Of a stretch of DNA of 64,000 nt, positions 17,997 to 26,693 are shown piece by piece. The stretch is taken from positions 14,747-78,746 of the forward strand of contig JAAUZW010000033.1 in the NCBI GenBank assembly GCA_014804385.1, written 5' to 3'. The notes below the pieces were generated by a model. It worked only from the letters and a program-made list of their open reading frames with translations. It was not told the origin of the DNA and did no database searches. Source of the stretch: Lachnospiraceae bacterium (GTDB lineage: Bacteria > Bacillota > Clostridia > Lachnospirales > Lachnospiraceae). Position 1 is the first letter of the stretch, and each line of letters starts with the position of its first letter. A program made the translations under genes and the position numbers.

Positions 17997-18052
17997 CTAT
18001 ATCTTCCTCCGTACTCTATCTATGATCACCGTGAAATATATCGTTATCTGAT

Positions 18053-18081
18053 ATCATATAACAAAACGGGGAAAGTTTCAA
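18053..18081 (-). promoter_or_regulatory. Promoter of the DUF6106-like gene
   Basis: Minus strand TTGAAA (18081-18076), 17-base spacer, TATGAT (18058-18053), in the gap just after the AAA ATPase gene. Confidence 0.7.
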
Positions 18082-18083
18082 GA

Positions 18084-19322
18084 TTAAACATACCATATGG
18101 GAATCTGTAGTATATTCTCCCGGAGCATCCCCGGCTGTGGGCAGGTACACAGGACCGCACCCATTCCCCGCTTTTTCTCCGGAATTTTATCCAAGACCTG
18201 AAAGGCTGCTGTCATATCCGCTGTTACTTTGCTGTTCATCTTAATCTCTACAGGATACAATGTTCCGTTTTCCTCTATAATAAGATCAATTTCCGCCTCC
18301 CTTTCGGTTTTGCCCCGATCCTTCCCTCTATAGTAAGAGACCATATATCGGTAATCCAGCCCTTCATTGGAATAAGATTTCAAGATTTCAGATATGACAA
18401 ATGTTTCAAAAATCGAGCCGTTCATGGCGCCATATGCCAACGCCTCAGGGGTCAGCCACCGCGTCAGATAACATACCAGTCCCGTATCTCTAAAATAGAA
18501 TTTCGGACTTTTGATTGCCCTTTTCAAGGCACTTGACGCATACGGCTCCAATAAATAGATCACTCCCGATGCTTCTAATATAGAAATCCATCGCTTGACA
18601 GTATCCGCGTCTTTACCGATCTCCGATGCAATATTGCTGTAATTCAAAATTTGTCCTGTCCGCGCCGCAGCAGCGATCATAAATCTTCTGAATATATTCA
18701 GATCCCGCACCGCTGCCAGTTCCCGCACATCACGCTCCAGATAAGTTTTGACATAATCCGCATAAAATGCTCCCCATTCTTTCTCTGAAGCCGTCATTTC
18801 GGGATAACTTCCCTTGTGTATGATCTCCCACAGATTCGCCGGCTGCTGTACCGTTTCCCGCCTGTCTGTCACATATTCCATGGTCGGCAAAAAATGCCTG
18901 TCAAAAGGATCTGCTGTCAATTCTCTCATGGACAGCCCTGACAGTTCTATAATGCCAATCCGTCCGGACAGTGATTCTGCTACTCCCTCCATCAAATGAA
19001 ACGGTTGTGATCCCGACAGGCAAAACAAACCTTTTGCTTCTGTTTCATCGCATTTTATCTTAATATATCTGAATAATTCTTTCGCCCGCTGTACCTCATC
19101 AATCGTAAGCGGCGTAGGATTCAGAGACAAAAACATATCCCCGTTCAATTTCGCCTGTTCTTCCAGAAACGGATCATCCAAAGACACATATCTGCGCTCC
19201 GGAAAAACCTTCTTTAACAGAGTCGATTTTCCAACCTGTCTTGCTCCCGTTACCAAAACAGCCTTGTAAGTGCCGCAATACTTTTCAAGTCTGCTTTCCA
19301 TTGCCCTTTTTATATAATCCAC
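18084..19322 (-). CDS. AAA-14/DUF4143 ATPase
   Basis: A 412-residue P-loop ATPase of the widespread AAA_14 plus DUF4143 type, whose cellular role is not settled. Walker A is VTGARQVGKSTLL (near residue 30), Walker B LTIDEVQRAKELF, sensor FCLSGSQPFHLM; DUF4143 occupies about 195-400, with a nuclease-like strand REAEIDLIIEENGTLYPVEIK (D-x-E-x-K pattern) near the end. GTG at 19322 is chosen because GGAGG lies five bases upstream; an in-frame TTG at 19337 has no such site. It is transcribed alone, from a promoter overlapped by an inverted repeat, and lies between the purine genes and the glycan cluster. Confidence 0.85.
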   Translation of the reverse strand: MDYIKRAMESRLEKYCGTYKAVLVTGARQVGKSTLLKKVFPERRYVSLDDPFLEEQAKLNGDMFLSLNPTPLTIDEVQRAKELFRYIKIKCDETEAKGLFCLSGSQPFHLMEGVAESLSGRIGIIELSGLSMRELTADPFDRHFLPTMEYVTDRRETVQQPANLWEIIHKGSYPEMTASEKEWGAFYADYVKTYLERDVRELAAVRDLNIFRRFMIAAAARTGQILNYSNIASEIGKDADTVKRWISILEASGVIYLLEPYASSALKRAIKSPKFYFRDTGLVCYLTRWLTPEALAYGAMNGSIFETFVISEILKSYSNEGLDYRYMVSYYRGKDRGKTEREAEIDLIIEENGTLYPVEIKMNSKVTADMTAAFQVLDKIPEKKRGMGAVLCTCPQPGMLRENILQIPIWYV

Positions 19323-19332
19323 GCGCGCCTCC

Positions 19333-19363
19333 GACAAATTCCGAATCTATTCCCGAATTTGTC
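19333..19363 (-). promoter_or_regulatory. Operator-like inverted repeat at the ATPase gene start
   Basis: GACAAATTC (19333-19341) and GAATTTGTC (19355-19363) form a perfect nine-base inverted repeat with a 13-base spacer that itself contains GAAT/ATTC. It covers the expected transcription start and the ribosome-binding site of the AAA ATPase gene, so it could be a repressor operator or a 5' leader hairpin. Confidence 0.55.
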
Positions 19364-19366
19364 ACC

Positions 19367-19394
19367 ATTATAACATTTCTCCTAAAAAAAGCAA
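19367..19394 (-). promoter_or_regulatory. Promoter of the AAA-14 ATPase gene
   Basis: Minus strand TTGCTT (19394-19389), 16-base spacer, TATAAT (19372-19367), directly upstream of the inverted repeat. Confidence 0.65.
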
Positions 19395-19413
19395 GTTTTT
19401 AAATATTTTACAA

Positions 19414-19446
19414 CTTTAAATGGCCGAAATTTTAACTTTCGGCCAT
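19414..19446 (-). terminator. Terminator at the end of the glycan gene cluster
   Basis: ATGGCCGAAA (19420-19429) pairs perfectly with TTTCGGCCAT (19437-19446) around a seven-base loop. The stem overlaps the stop codon of the dehydrogenase gene and is followed on the minus strand by TTTAAAG, a modest T-tract. It marks the downstream limit of the long minus-strand cluster. Confidence 0.65.
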
Positions 19447-20490
19447 CACCTTTCCATATTCTTCCCGCTTATCTCTCATAATCGCAAGCCCCTGATCCAA
19501 CTCCTCTAACGGCAGTCTGTGCGTGATCATTTCCGCGGGCGCAATACGCCTGCCCTGCAGTCTCTCCAGCACATAATGCCAGTCATCATCCTCCGCATGC
19601 GTAAAAGAAGAATTCCATGTCCCCAGCACAGTCAGCTGGTTGCGCAGGATCTTCCAGTAAACCGGTTTCGCGATCGTCATATCCGAAGCAGGATTACCCA
19701 CCAACATGATCCGCCCGCCCGGACCTGTCAGCCCGACCGCCTGCATCACTGTCTCGTTTCTTCCGACGCACTCAAAGAACACATCCGCGCCTTTGCCGTC
19801 TGTCCGCTCAAGCAGCCACCTTTCCACATCCTGCGTCCTGCTGTCACAGTAGTTGTCCTCCGAAAGCCCCAGCTTCACCGCCATGCGTTTCTGAAAGTCC
19901 TTGTTGCCGATCACAAGCAGATTCTTCCTCCCTGATTCCAGTAAAAACATGAGCAGGAAAAGTCCGATTGTTCCCAGACCACAGATCACAATGCGCTCCT
20001 CCTGCTGCGGTGCCACCTTTCTCATGGCGTGAACCGCCACCGACATAGGCTCCAGCATCGCCGCCTCCTCGTAGCTCACCCCGTCCGGCAGAGCGATCAG
20101 ATTCTTCTCCGGAACTGCCACGTATTCCGCAAATCCCCCATCCCTGCGGGATCCCAGATAGCTGTAGTGTCTGCACATCTCATACTTTCCACGACTGCAG
20201 GGCAGACACTCTCCGCAGGGAATCAGCGGAAATACACCCACACGCTGTCCCTGCCATTTCGGATCCACATTCGCTCCCACTGCCGCCACCTTCCCTGCAA
20301 ACTCATGCCCCGGTATGAGCGGATAGGAGTAGGTTCCCGTATAAAACACACGGGGAATATCAGAGCCACAGATTCCTGCCGCTTTCACAGAAAGCAAGAT
20401 TTCATTCTCTCCTACAGTAGGAGAGTTTGTCTCCTCTAATCTCAAATCGTTAACACCATGCAGCACCCATGCCTTCATATTTACAGCCAT
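19432..20490 (-). CDS. Zinc-dependent polyol/polyol-phosphate dehydrogenase (GatD/TarJ-like)
   Basis: A medium-chain zinc dehydrogenase that interconverts a ketose (phosphate) and an alditol (phosphate). Catalytic zinc ligands lie in GICGSD and PGHEFAGKV; the structural zinc loop PLIPCGECLPCSRGKYEMC has four cysteines; the NAD(P) site is ERIVICGLGTIGLFL; SYLGSRRDGGFAEYVAVPEK is typical of galactitol-1-phosphate dehydrogenases. Directly downstream of an IspD/TarI-type cytidylyltransferase and a pentulose-phosphate-epimerase-like gene, it probably makes the alditol phosphate that becomes CDP-activated, as TarJ does with TarI. ATG 20490 is preferred (AGGAAAGGT upstream); ATG 20532 would add 14 residues. 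Confidence 0.8.
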   Translation of the reverse strand: MAVNMKAWVLHGVNDLRLEETNSPTVGENEILLSVKAAGICGSDIPRVFYTGTYSYPLIPGHEFAGKVAAVGANVDPKWQGQRVGVFPLIPCGECLPCSRGKYEMCRHYSYLGSRRDGGFAEYVAVPEKNLIALPDGVSYEEAAMLEPMSVAVHAMRKVAPQQEERIVICGLGTIGLFLLMFLLESGRKNLLVIGNKDFQKRMAVKLGLSEDNYCDSRTQDVERWLLERTDGKGADVFFECVGRNETVMQAVGLTGPGGRIMLVGNPASDMTIAKPVYWKILRNQLTVLGTWNSSFTHAEDDDWHYVLERLQGRRIAPAEMITHRLPLEELDQGLAIMRDKREEYGKVMAES

Positions 20491-20551
20491 ACCTTTCCTG
20501 TGTTCGCTGATTCCATGTTTGAGCGTATTCATCCAAAATTGACCTCTCTTC

Positions 20552-21274
20552 TCACTCCGGCCTATCCTCAATCTTCTCCCGAAACCGCTCCAGATCCGCT
20601 TTCGTGGTGATTTTAAAATTCCCCTCATCTCCGGGAATCATAGCGATATCCAGCCCCGCCAGGATTGCAGGCTCCGTAGAACCGTTGATCTGTAATATTC
20701 GATCCGGCAAAAGCGCTCTGTTCGCCTTATAATATTTCCCCAGCACAAAGGCTTCCGGCGCCTGTCCCGCAAAAATTCGAGCGCGTTCTAATAGCGACGA
20801 TACACTTATGCCGTCTTCGCTGTAATACACCGTATCCTTCATAGACAGAACGGGAAGCGCCCCGTCATGCCCCGCCAGCGCTTCCAGACACGCAGTAATC
20901 ATATCCGCCGACAGCAATGGCCTGGCCGCATCATGAATCAGAACAATGTCCGACTCCTCCGCATATTTTCGAATATCCTCCAGCCCATTAAAGATGGAGA
21001 GCTGCCTGTTTTCGCCCGGCTCAGAAAAGCCTCTGAACTTTTTCGGCACAGTCCCGTCATTCTCATTCCCCTCCAGATAACCCATATAGTCCAGAATCGT
21101 CTTGCGCCACATTCCATCCGCCACAATCTGCACCGCATCAATCTTTTCATGCGAAAAGAGCGTCTGCAGGCAGTAGTAAATAATCGGCCAGCCTTTCACC
21201 TCTATGTACTGCTTGGGCGTATTGATACCCATTCTTGTCCCGGTTCCCCCGGATAAAACCAACGCTGTCACCAT
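20552..21274 (-). CDS. IspD/TarI-family cytidylyltransferase
   Basis: Transfers CMP from CTP to a polyol phosphate (TarI) or methylerythritol phosphate (IspD). The 240 residues show the nucleotide loop VLSGGTGTRMGINTPKQYIE, ENRQLSIFNGLEDI, VLIHDAARPLLSADMI and the C-terminal KITTKADLERFREK. IspD usually sits with isoprenoid genes; here the next gene is an alditol-phosphate dehydrogenase, so a TarI-like role making CDP-ribitol or another CDP-alditol is the better reading. ATG 21274 (MVTALVL) is preceded by GGGGGATACAGAT and chosen over the earlier in-frame start at 21289. Confidence 0.8.
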   Translation of the reverse strand: MVTALVLSGGTGTRMGINTPKQYIEVKGWPIIYYCLQTLFSHEKIDAVQIVADGMWRKTILDYMGYLEGNENDGTVPKKFRGFSEPGENRQLSIFNGLEDIRKYAEESDIVLIHDAARPLLSADMITACLEALAGHDGALPVLSMKDTVYYSEDGISVSSLLERARIFAGQAPEAFVLGKYYKANRALLPDRILQINGSTEPAILAGLDIAMIPGDEGNFKITTKADLERFREKIEDRPE

Positions 21275-21392
21275 ATCTGTATCCCCCATAGCAGTCTATG
21301 TCTTGTCCTGTACGGCTATGACAACAGCCGCGGTATACACTGTAATTTTTTCTTCACCCGGGATATCACCGAAACACTCCCTTTTTCTGAAA

Positions 21393-22055
21393 TCAGAAAT
21401 GAAGCTCCCTGATATTTTTCAGCGTCTCCCCGTAAGGCGCTTCCTTCCCGAAAAGAAGCGTAGTCCCCAGCACAAAGCCCTTCACGCCTCTGGGCGCATA
21501 CTGCATGATCTTGTCCGCCCCGCAGGCGCCGTCCCAATAGATCTCAAATCCCATCTCATCCTTCAACGCCAGCAGCTTCGTGATCTTCTTGCCCACATAG
21601 GGCAGATACATCTGCCCCGCATTGCCCGGATTCACCGACATTACCAGCACCTTCTTCACAATCACTAGCATCTCCATCACCGTCTCAATACTGGTTCCCG
21701 GATTGATGGCGATCCCCGGTGTCATGCCCGCATTGATGATCTTCTGAAGTGTAGTAGAAGGATGATACTCCGCCTCGGGATGAATATAGACCGTATCGCA
21801 CTTGCGCAGCTTATCCAAAAAAATATGAATGTTATTGTTGGGATGTTCAATCATCAAATGAACATCCAAAGGTTTCTCTGTGGCCGACGCAATATAAGCC
21901 ATGTCATTCAATGACATGGCAAAGTTCGGCACATAACGTCCATCCATAATATCAATATGAAAAGAATCGATGCCGCCAGCTTCTAAATCCCGCACTTCCT
22001 TTTCCAGATACCCGTAGTTGGCGCACATCATAGATGCTGTTAATTCAAAGTCCAT
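21393..22055 (-). CDS. Ribulose-phosphate 3-epimerase family protein
   Basis: A TIM-barrel epimerase of 220 residues that inverts C3 of a ketose phosphate. Motifs: ASMMCANYGYLEKEV (metal/phosphate strand), DSFHIDIMDGRYVPNF (His/Asp metal ligands), LDVHLMIEHP, GIAINPGTS and VLVMSVNPGNAGQMYLPY (normally VNPGFGGQ). The N-G substitution in the last motif and divergence from housekeeping Rpe suggest a dedicated paralog such as an allulose-phosphate-type epimerase. With the adjacent dehydrogenase and cytidylyltransferase it would supply the ketose phosphate for a CDP-alditol. The start ATG has AAGGTGG upstream. Confidence 0.78.
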   Translation of the reverse strand: MDFELTASMMCANYGYLEKEVRDLEAGGIDSFHIDIMDGRYVPNFAMSLNDMAYIASATEKPLDVHLMIEHPNNNIHIFLDKLRKCDTVYIHPEAEYHPSTTLQKIINAGMTPGIAINPGTSIETVMEMLVIVKKVLVMSVNPGNAGQMYLPYVGKKITKLLALKDEMGFEIYWDGACGADKIMQYAPRGVKGFVLGTTLLFGKEAPYGETLKNIRELHF

Positions 22056-22158
22056 GAGGCTTTTCCACCTTTCGATCAAGAATATAAGTATAAGCTTATA
22101 TTAACATTGTATACAAAAGATGTAAATAAAAACAGCATGTACCTGTAATAATCCGGTC

Positions 22159-24213
22159 TTATAACATATCCGTCATATCTGACATCCGATTAAAGAAAGG
22201 ATCTTCCACCTTTAGATTTAAGAAATCCTGATCTGTAATCTCCACCCTATGAATCATGGATAAAAAGACCTCATCCAGCTTTTTATCTATCTTTCTGGCA
22301 GATATGGGGCACAATTTCAGATATTCCCTGAAATACTCGCGAATCCCTTCCTGTGCCTCCTGAAAACATCTGATGTCGCCCTCTCTTCTTGTTTCTTCGT
22401 CGTATATCGGATTTCCATTTTCATCAAACTCTCTGACCGAAGGCATCGGCGCTGTCAGCATTGTCTCAAGAATATAGTAATCCTGAAAAATGGCACTGGT
22501 ATTCCTCTCTAAAGCATTGTAAAAGGAAATGATATCCAAATTTTTCCCCTGCATCTGCTCCTCATCTAATCGAAGGAAATAAATCCCTTTTAAATGATTC
22601 GTCATTAACCTGCCCATATACATCTGCGTCGTTCCCTTTGCAACAAAATCAAAGAAAGCGGTGTCTCCCTCATTTAACTCTTGTCTGTCAATATATATTC
22701 GATAATTTTTCCTGCTTTGTTCACTACGGTTCAGAATTTCCTCTTTATAGTCCAATAATTCCGCCCGTTCATCCGTTTCATCCACGTAAATGCCAAACCG
22801 CTTTTCAAGTTGTCCGGACAGGCTACCGCTGAATTTCATCTCTCCTACATACTCAATATCCTCTTCGTTTTCCATACCAGCCCGTATTGCCGCCGTTCTG
22901 GATGTCAGAAAATAAACAGAAGAATTGCTATTGCAAAGCTCATCATACAGTTGTTTGATCAGGTATCCGTCCCGGGCACAGAAAAGTATGTTCTTCAGTT
23001 GAAATTCTCTTACCCTCTCCCGAAACCACAATACAAAATCACATATCATCGGTGCAAAAAAGACATAACCAATCTCATGGGCCGTGCCAACGCCAATCCG
23101 CCGTGCTTCTGTCTCAAACTGAAAAGGACTGTTAAAAACACGGGACACAAACATGCCGATCCTGATTCTGTCCGACAGGGAATCTGTATAATCCCACAAT
23201 CCCATATATCCTGCCAGTTCCAGCAGATCCATTCCGCTGTATAAACGGCAAGCAGCGATTTCGTTTTTTTCGGCATGCTCTATATCCGCAGTTACATCAT
23301 CCCCGATGTGAAGATACCTCTTCGCTTTCGTCTCCTGCCGGTATTTCTGAAAAAGCATCTGCGTCTTTCCCGTCTCATATTCGCAGGACACAAACAAACC
23401 TGTATACCCTGTAATACCGCATTTCTTCAAAATACCCGTAATCTGTTTCTCATTGTAATAAGAATCGGACACCACAAAGACCTGTTTCCCCCGTGCCACT
23501 AACGTTGCAAAGATCTCACAGACATCTCTGCGGGGAACAACAAGGCCACGGTCAATCTCCCACTCTAACATCGCCATCTGCTCCGGCACAATTTCCGCTA
23601 TATGATAGGTTTTTTTCATATGCGAATAAATTTCTATCAGTCTTGGCGCCCGCTCCTTGGACAATTCCTTTTCACTTGCCATTCGTCTGACCGAAAAATC
23701 TTCTATCATAATACCGTGCTGCCGCAGCCTGTCATCCATAAGTTCAAACACATCCGTAGGAAATAACGCCTGACGCATGATCAACGTGTCAAACAAATCA
23801 AAACTGACAGCATCATACTCTTCTATCTGCCGCAGCAATTCCTCTCTGGTGATCCCGGACACCTCTCGAAAATCATAAACGGCACGCTGTACGTCACAGA
23901 GATCATTTCCTCTTACATCAAACAGGGCGATCTGCTGCTCTCTGCATACCCCGCCGATCCTCTTGGCAATGGCGCGGCAGGAACCCGGACGCGCCGCAAC
24001 CACTATCAGCTTGACTTGGCTCGTAAACGCTTCCTGCAGGGAGATGATCGGCATCCCGTAGAGCATGCCTTCCTCTCTATAGCCATCTAAGAGCCCAATG
24101 ATCTGAAATGATTGCCGGATCTCATTCAGCAGACGTTCCGTCTCTGTTGCCAGTCCATAGATCGCTATCTTCTCTTTTTTATATTGTTCTAATATTTTTA
24201 ATAAATCTGACAC
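22159..24213 (-). CDS. Large HAD-superfamily protein with N-terminal Rossmann-like domain
   Basis: A 684-residue cytoplasmic protein. Residues 1-105 form a small Rossmann-like unit (KIAIYGLATETERLLNEI, then GMPIISLQEAF, VKLIVVAARPGS), the same type of module found on many proteins of this cluster. A HAD phosphatase/phosphotransferase core follows: motif I VSFDLFDTLI near 135, motif II VFVVSDSYYNE near 250, motif III/IV YLHIGDDVTADIEHA near 300. The last 340 residues (FCARDGYLIKQLYDEL, VYFLTSRTAAIRAGM) match the long C-terminal region of HAD proteins in polysaccharide loci. Substrate unknown. GTG start with AAGGAG five bases upstream. Confidence 0.75.
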   Translation of the reverse strand: MSDLLKILEQYKKEKIAIYGLATETERLLNEIRQSFQIIGLLDGYREEGMLYGMPIISLQEAFTSQVKLIVVAARPGSCRAIAKRIGGVCREQQIALFDVRGNDLCDVQRAVYDFREVSGITREELLRQIEEYDAVSFDLFDTLIMRQALFPTDVFELMDDRLRQHGIMIEDFSVRRMASEKELSKERAPRLIEIYSHMKKTYHIAEIVPEQMAMLEWEIDRGLVVPRRDVCEIFATLVARGKQVFVVSDSYYNEKQITGILKKCGITGYTGLFVSCEYETGKTQMLFQKYRQETKAKRYLHIGDDVTADIEHAEKNEIAACRLYSGMDLLELAGYMGLWDYTDSLSDRIRIGMFVSRVFNSPFQFETEARRIGVGTAHEIGYVFFAPMICDFVLWFRERVREFQLKNILFCARDGYLIKQLYDELCNSNSSVYFLTSRTAAIRAGMENEEDIEYVGEMKFSGSLSGQLEKRFGIYVDETDERAELLDYKEEILNRSEQSRKNYRIYIDRQELNEGDTAFFDFVAKGTTQMYMGRLMTNHLKGIYFLRLDEEQMQGKNLDIISFYNALERNTSAIFQDYYILETMLTAPMPSVREFDENGNPIYDEETRREGDIRCFQEAQEGIREYFREYLKLCPISARKIDKKLDEVFLSMIHRVEITDQDFLNLKVEDPFFNRMSDMTDML

Positions 24214-24250
24214 GTTGCTCCTTCTCTACTACATTATTTTATATTTTCAT

Positions 24251-26659
24251 TCATACCAGTCCAAAAGCCATCATCGTCTGCCTATCTTTGATCAGCATCT
24301 CATCCGGCAGGTGAATCTTCTCCTTCGGACAAATGCGCACTAAGTCGTCATAAATCAATCTCGTCACCTTTGCAAAAGAACTCGCCACCACCACTGCATC
24401 GTGCTCATATTCCGGAATTTCTGACGGGGCAATCGCCGGAAATCCCAGCTTCCTGACCTCTTCCCAATTTCTGTCAGACACGGCTACGACCTGGCAATAT
24501 CCTGTTCTCTCCAGATATCGATACAGATGCTGCCCATATGTACCCATCGCATACACGATTACGCGTCCCCCCCTTTTTACTCCCGGGAAGGGGAAAAGAT
24601 GATCCAATCCATCTATACCTTCATATAACGTTCCCGCCCGCGGTGTCATCAGGAAAAGAATAAACGCTCTCCACTGTTCCCGCAGATCATAAATGGCTGC
24701 TTTCTCCTCAAACACCCTGTTACCACTCTCATACAATAAACGAAAGCGTCTTCTTTCTGCTTCAGGCTCTCCCTCGCTTTTGATCAGGGAAGAGCCGGTC
24801 TGTCTGTAATGATACAGGCATCTATGTATGACATAAATACTGTCCGCCGCGAGCAGACATGGATACACACAAACAGCATCCTCGCCCATCACAATGCGTT
24901 CATCGGTTCCCATTAAAAACGGTTCTATACATTCCCGTCGAAATAATTTATCCCACAGAACAGGAAAAATACCCCATTCAAAAAAGCTTCTATTTACGAT
25001 CATACGAGGATATACCTGCTCCAGTAACGACTCCTTGTCATAATACCCTTCTTCGATGCCATGGAACACTTCTTTATGACTCTCTCCAATGTCTTCAAAT
25101 CGGCCACACATGACCACATCCGCATCATTTTTTACCATCTCACGATACAGACATTCCACCATATCCGGTTCCATCCAGTCATCCGCATCCGCAAAGCCAA
25201 TATACTGTCCCGCCGCCATCTGCAGTCCCGCTTTGCGGGCGCTGGTATGGCCCCCGTTCTCCTTACTGACAACTCTGATTCGTGAATCACGGCTCTGATA
25301 CTGGCGGCAAATCTCCAGAGAACGATCCGTGGATCCGTCATCCACCAGAATAATATCCAGATTTTGATAAGTCTGTGCACAAATGCTTCCGATACACTCT
25401 GCCAAATACGTCTCCGCATTATACACAGGTACAATGATGCTTACAAGGGGTTCTCCCGTCCAATAAGCTGTGAAATTATGATGTGTCTTACGTTTGCTTT
25501 CCTCCGGCAGTTCCATCCAGTCATTGCCATACAAATTTTCCAAATAATCACGGTATCCGCCGGGCACATTTACTGTCAAATCTTCAAACGGCATACGGAG
25601 TGTTTTGTCATACACTGCTCTCGGGGCACAATCCCGATCTTCATAGATCGTTCCCAAAACACCCACGCAGGACGCCTGATCGAAATCATATTTCGACATA
25701 TAAGCCTTTTGTCTCTCAAACCAGTCGTCAAAAACGCTAAGGTCTCCATTTCCCGCGTAAAACGCCTGCCAAATCTGTCTGTTCAGCTCCTTATATTCCG
25801 CGTAAAATAATGCTCTCTCCTGCGAGTTATCAGGCAGACCAATCAGCGGAAACAGGTCGATCCACATAGGATTTGTCTTCTGCACGGTACCGATATTCTC
25901 TAAAACAATGGTTCTTTTATCCACCACTTTAGCGAGCGGATCCGGATAATCATTGTGTCTCTCTGTACCAAAACCCACTAACCCCAGTTCTTCTGTTTCC
26001 TCAAACAGCTCCATAAATCTCTGATAATCTTCCCACGGAAGGAAAATATCAACATCGTCATCCCACGGAATATATCCTTTATGGCGAATCGTTCCCAGCA
26101 GGGTGCCGCTGCACACCCAGTAACGCAGCCCGTGTTTCCTACAAAAATCATCCACATAAGCCAGAATCCGCTTTGCTGTCAGTTTGATCTCCGGAAGAGA
26201 CATCGGCACCTTGTCCCGTAAATAAGCCTCTTCTTCCGGATCGGCAAAATCAGTGACCACATAGAAATGCTCTCTCTCCCGATAGCCCATCTGCTCTAAA
26301 ACAGCACATACCGCAGCCGCCTGACGGGATGCAATCAATATCAGTACGGAATCATCAAAGGGCTGCAGCCGCTCCTGCACCGTCCAGCTTTGAATCACAT
26401 CATCGCGTCCGTTTAGGAAACGACAGGCAAAGTTTTCCGTATCTCTTCTGTACTGTATGACCGCCGCCCTGTCGTCAGATATATACCCTTCTATCCGCTG
26501 ATAACCCAGATTAGAAAGGATCGTACGCATCGCAAATCCATACCTCTCCAGTCCGTACAGCAGCACTTTCCTGCCCTGATCCATCACACCCTTTGCGATC
26601 AGATCTTCTATCCCATCGGCAATCTGACCGATAAAACTTTTCATTTTGTATGATCCCAT
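24251..26659 (-). CDS. Four-part fusion: Rossmann module, LicD phosphotransferase, GT2 glycosyltransferase, Rossmann module
   Basis: An 802-residue cytoplasmic protein. Residues about 30-150: Rossmann-like unit (KVLLYGLERYGFAMRTIL). About 165-400: LicD domain, with RYWVCSGTLLGTIRHKGYI and the acidic active-site motif PWDDDVDIFLP, related to enzymes that add phosphocholine, ribitol phosphate or similar from CDP donors to glycans. About 405-690: GT2 (VSIIVPVYNAETYLAECI, DDGSTDRSLEIC, FADADDWMEPDMV). About 695-802: second Rossmann unit (RVIVYAMGTYGQHLYRYLE, HDAVVVASSFAKV). One polypeptide could extend a glycan and decorate it. It lies next to the phosphonate genes. Start ATG follows GGAGAATTCGT. 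Confidence 0.85.
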   Translation of the reverse strand: MGSYKMKSFIGQIADGIEDLIAKGVMDQGRKVLLYGLERYGFAMRTILSNLGYQRIEGYISDDRAAVIQYRRDTENFACRFLNGRDDVIQSWTVQERLQPFDDSVLILIASRQAAAVCAVLEQMGYREREHFYVVTDFADPEEEAYLRDKVPMSLPEIKLTAKRILAYVDDFCRKHGLRYWVCSGTLLGTIRHKGYIPWDDDVDIFLPWEDYQRFMELFEETEELGLVGFGTERHNDYPDPLAKVVDKRTIVLENIGTVQKTNPMWIDLFPLIGLPDNSQERALFYAEYKELNRQIWQAFYAGNGDLSVFDDWFERQKAYMSKYDFDQASCVGVLGTIYEDRDCAPRAVYDKTLRMPFEDLTVNVPGGYRDYLENLYGNDWMELPEESKRKTHHNFTAYWTGEPLVSIIVPVYNAETYLAECIGSICAQTYQNLDIILVDDGSTDRSLEICRQYQSRDSRIRVVSKENGGHTSARKAGLQMAAGQYIGFADADDWMEPDMVECLYREMVKNDADVVMCGRFEDIGESHKEVFHGIEEGYYDKESLLEQVYPRMIVNRSFFEWGIFPVLWDKLFRRECIEPFLMGTDERIVMGEDAVCVYPCLLAADSIYVIHRCLYHYRQTGSSLIKSEGEPEAERRRFRLLYESGNRVFEEKAAIYDLREQWRAFILFLMTPRAGTLYEGIDGLDHLFPFPGVKRGGRVIVYAMGTYGQHLYRYLERTGYCQVVAVSDRNWEEVRKLGFPAIAPSEIPEYEHDAVVVASSFAKVTRLIYDDLVRICPKEKIHLPDEMLIKDRQTMMAFGLV

Positions 26660-26693
26660 ACGAATTCTCCATTTTCAGCCGCATGCGGCTCTC

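Noticed and set aside
5085..18083. CRISPR-like repeat arrays in gaps with palindromes
   Set aside because: Each palindrome occurs once or as nested stems; there are no regularly spaced direct repeats or cas genes.
20552..21274. Call as the essential isoprenoid enzyme IspD
   Set aside because: Context with an alditol-phosphate dehydrogenase and epimerase in a glycan cluster favours a TarI-like role, though the fold alone cannot decide.
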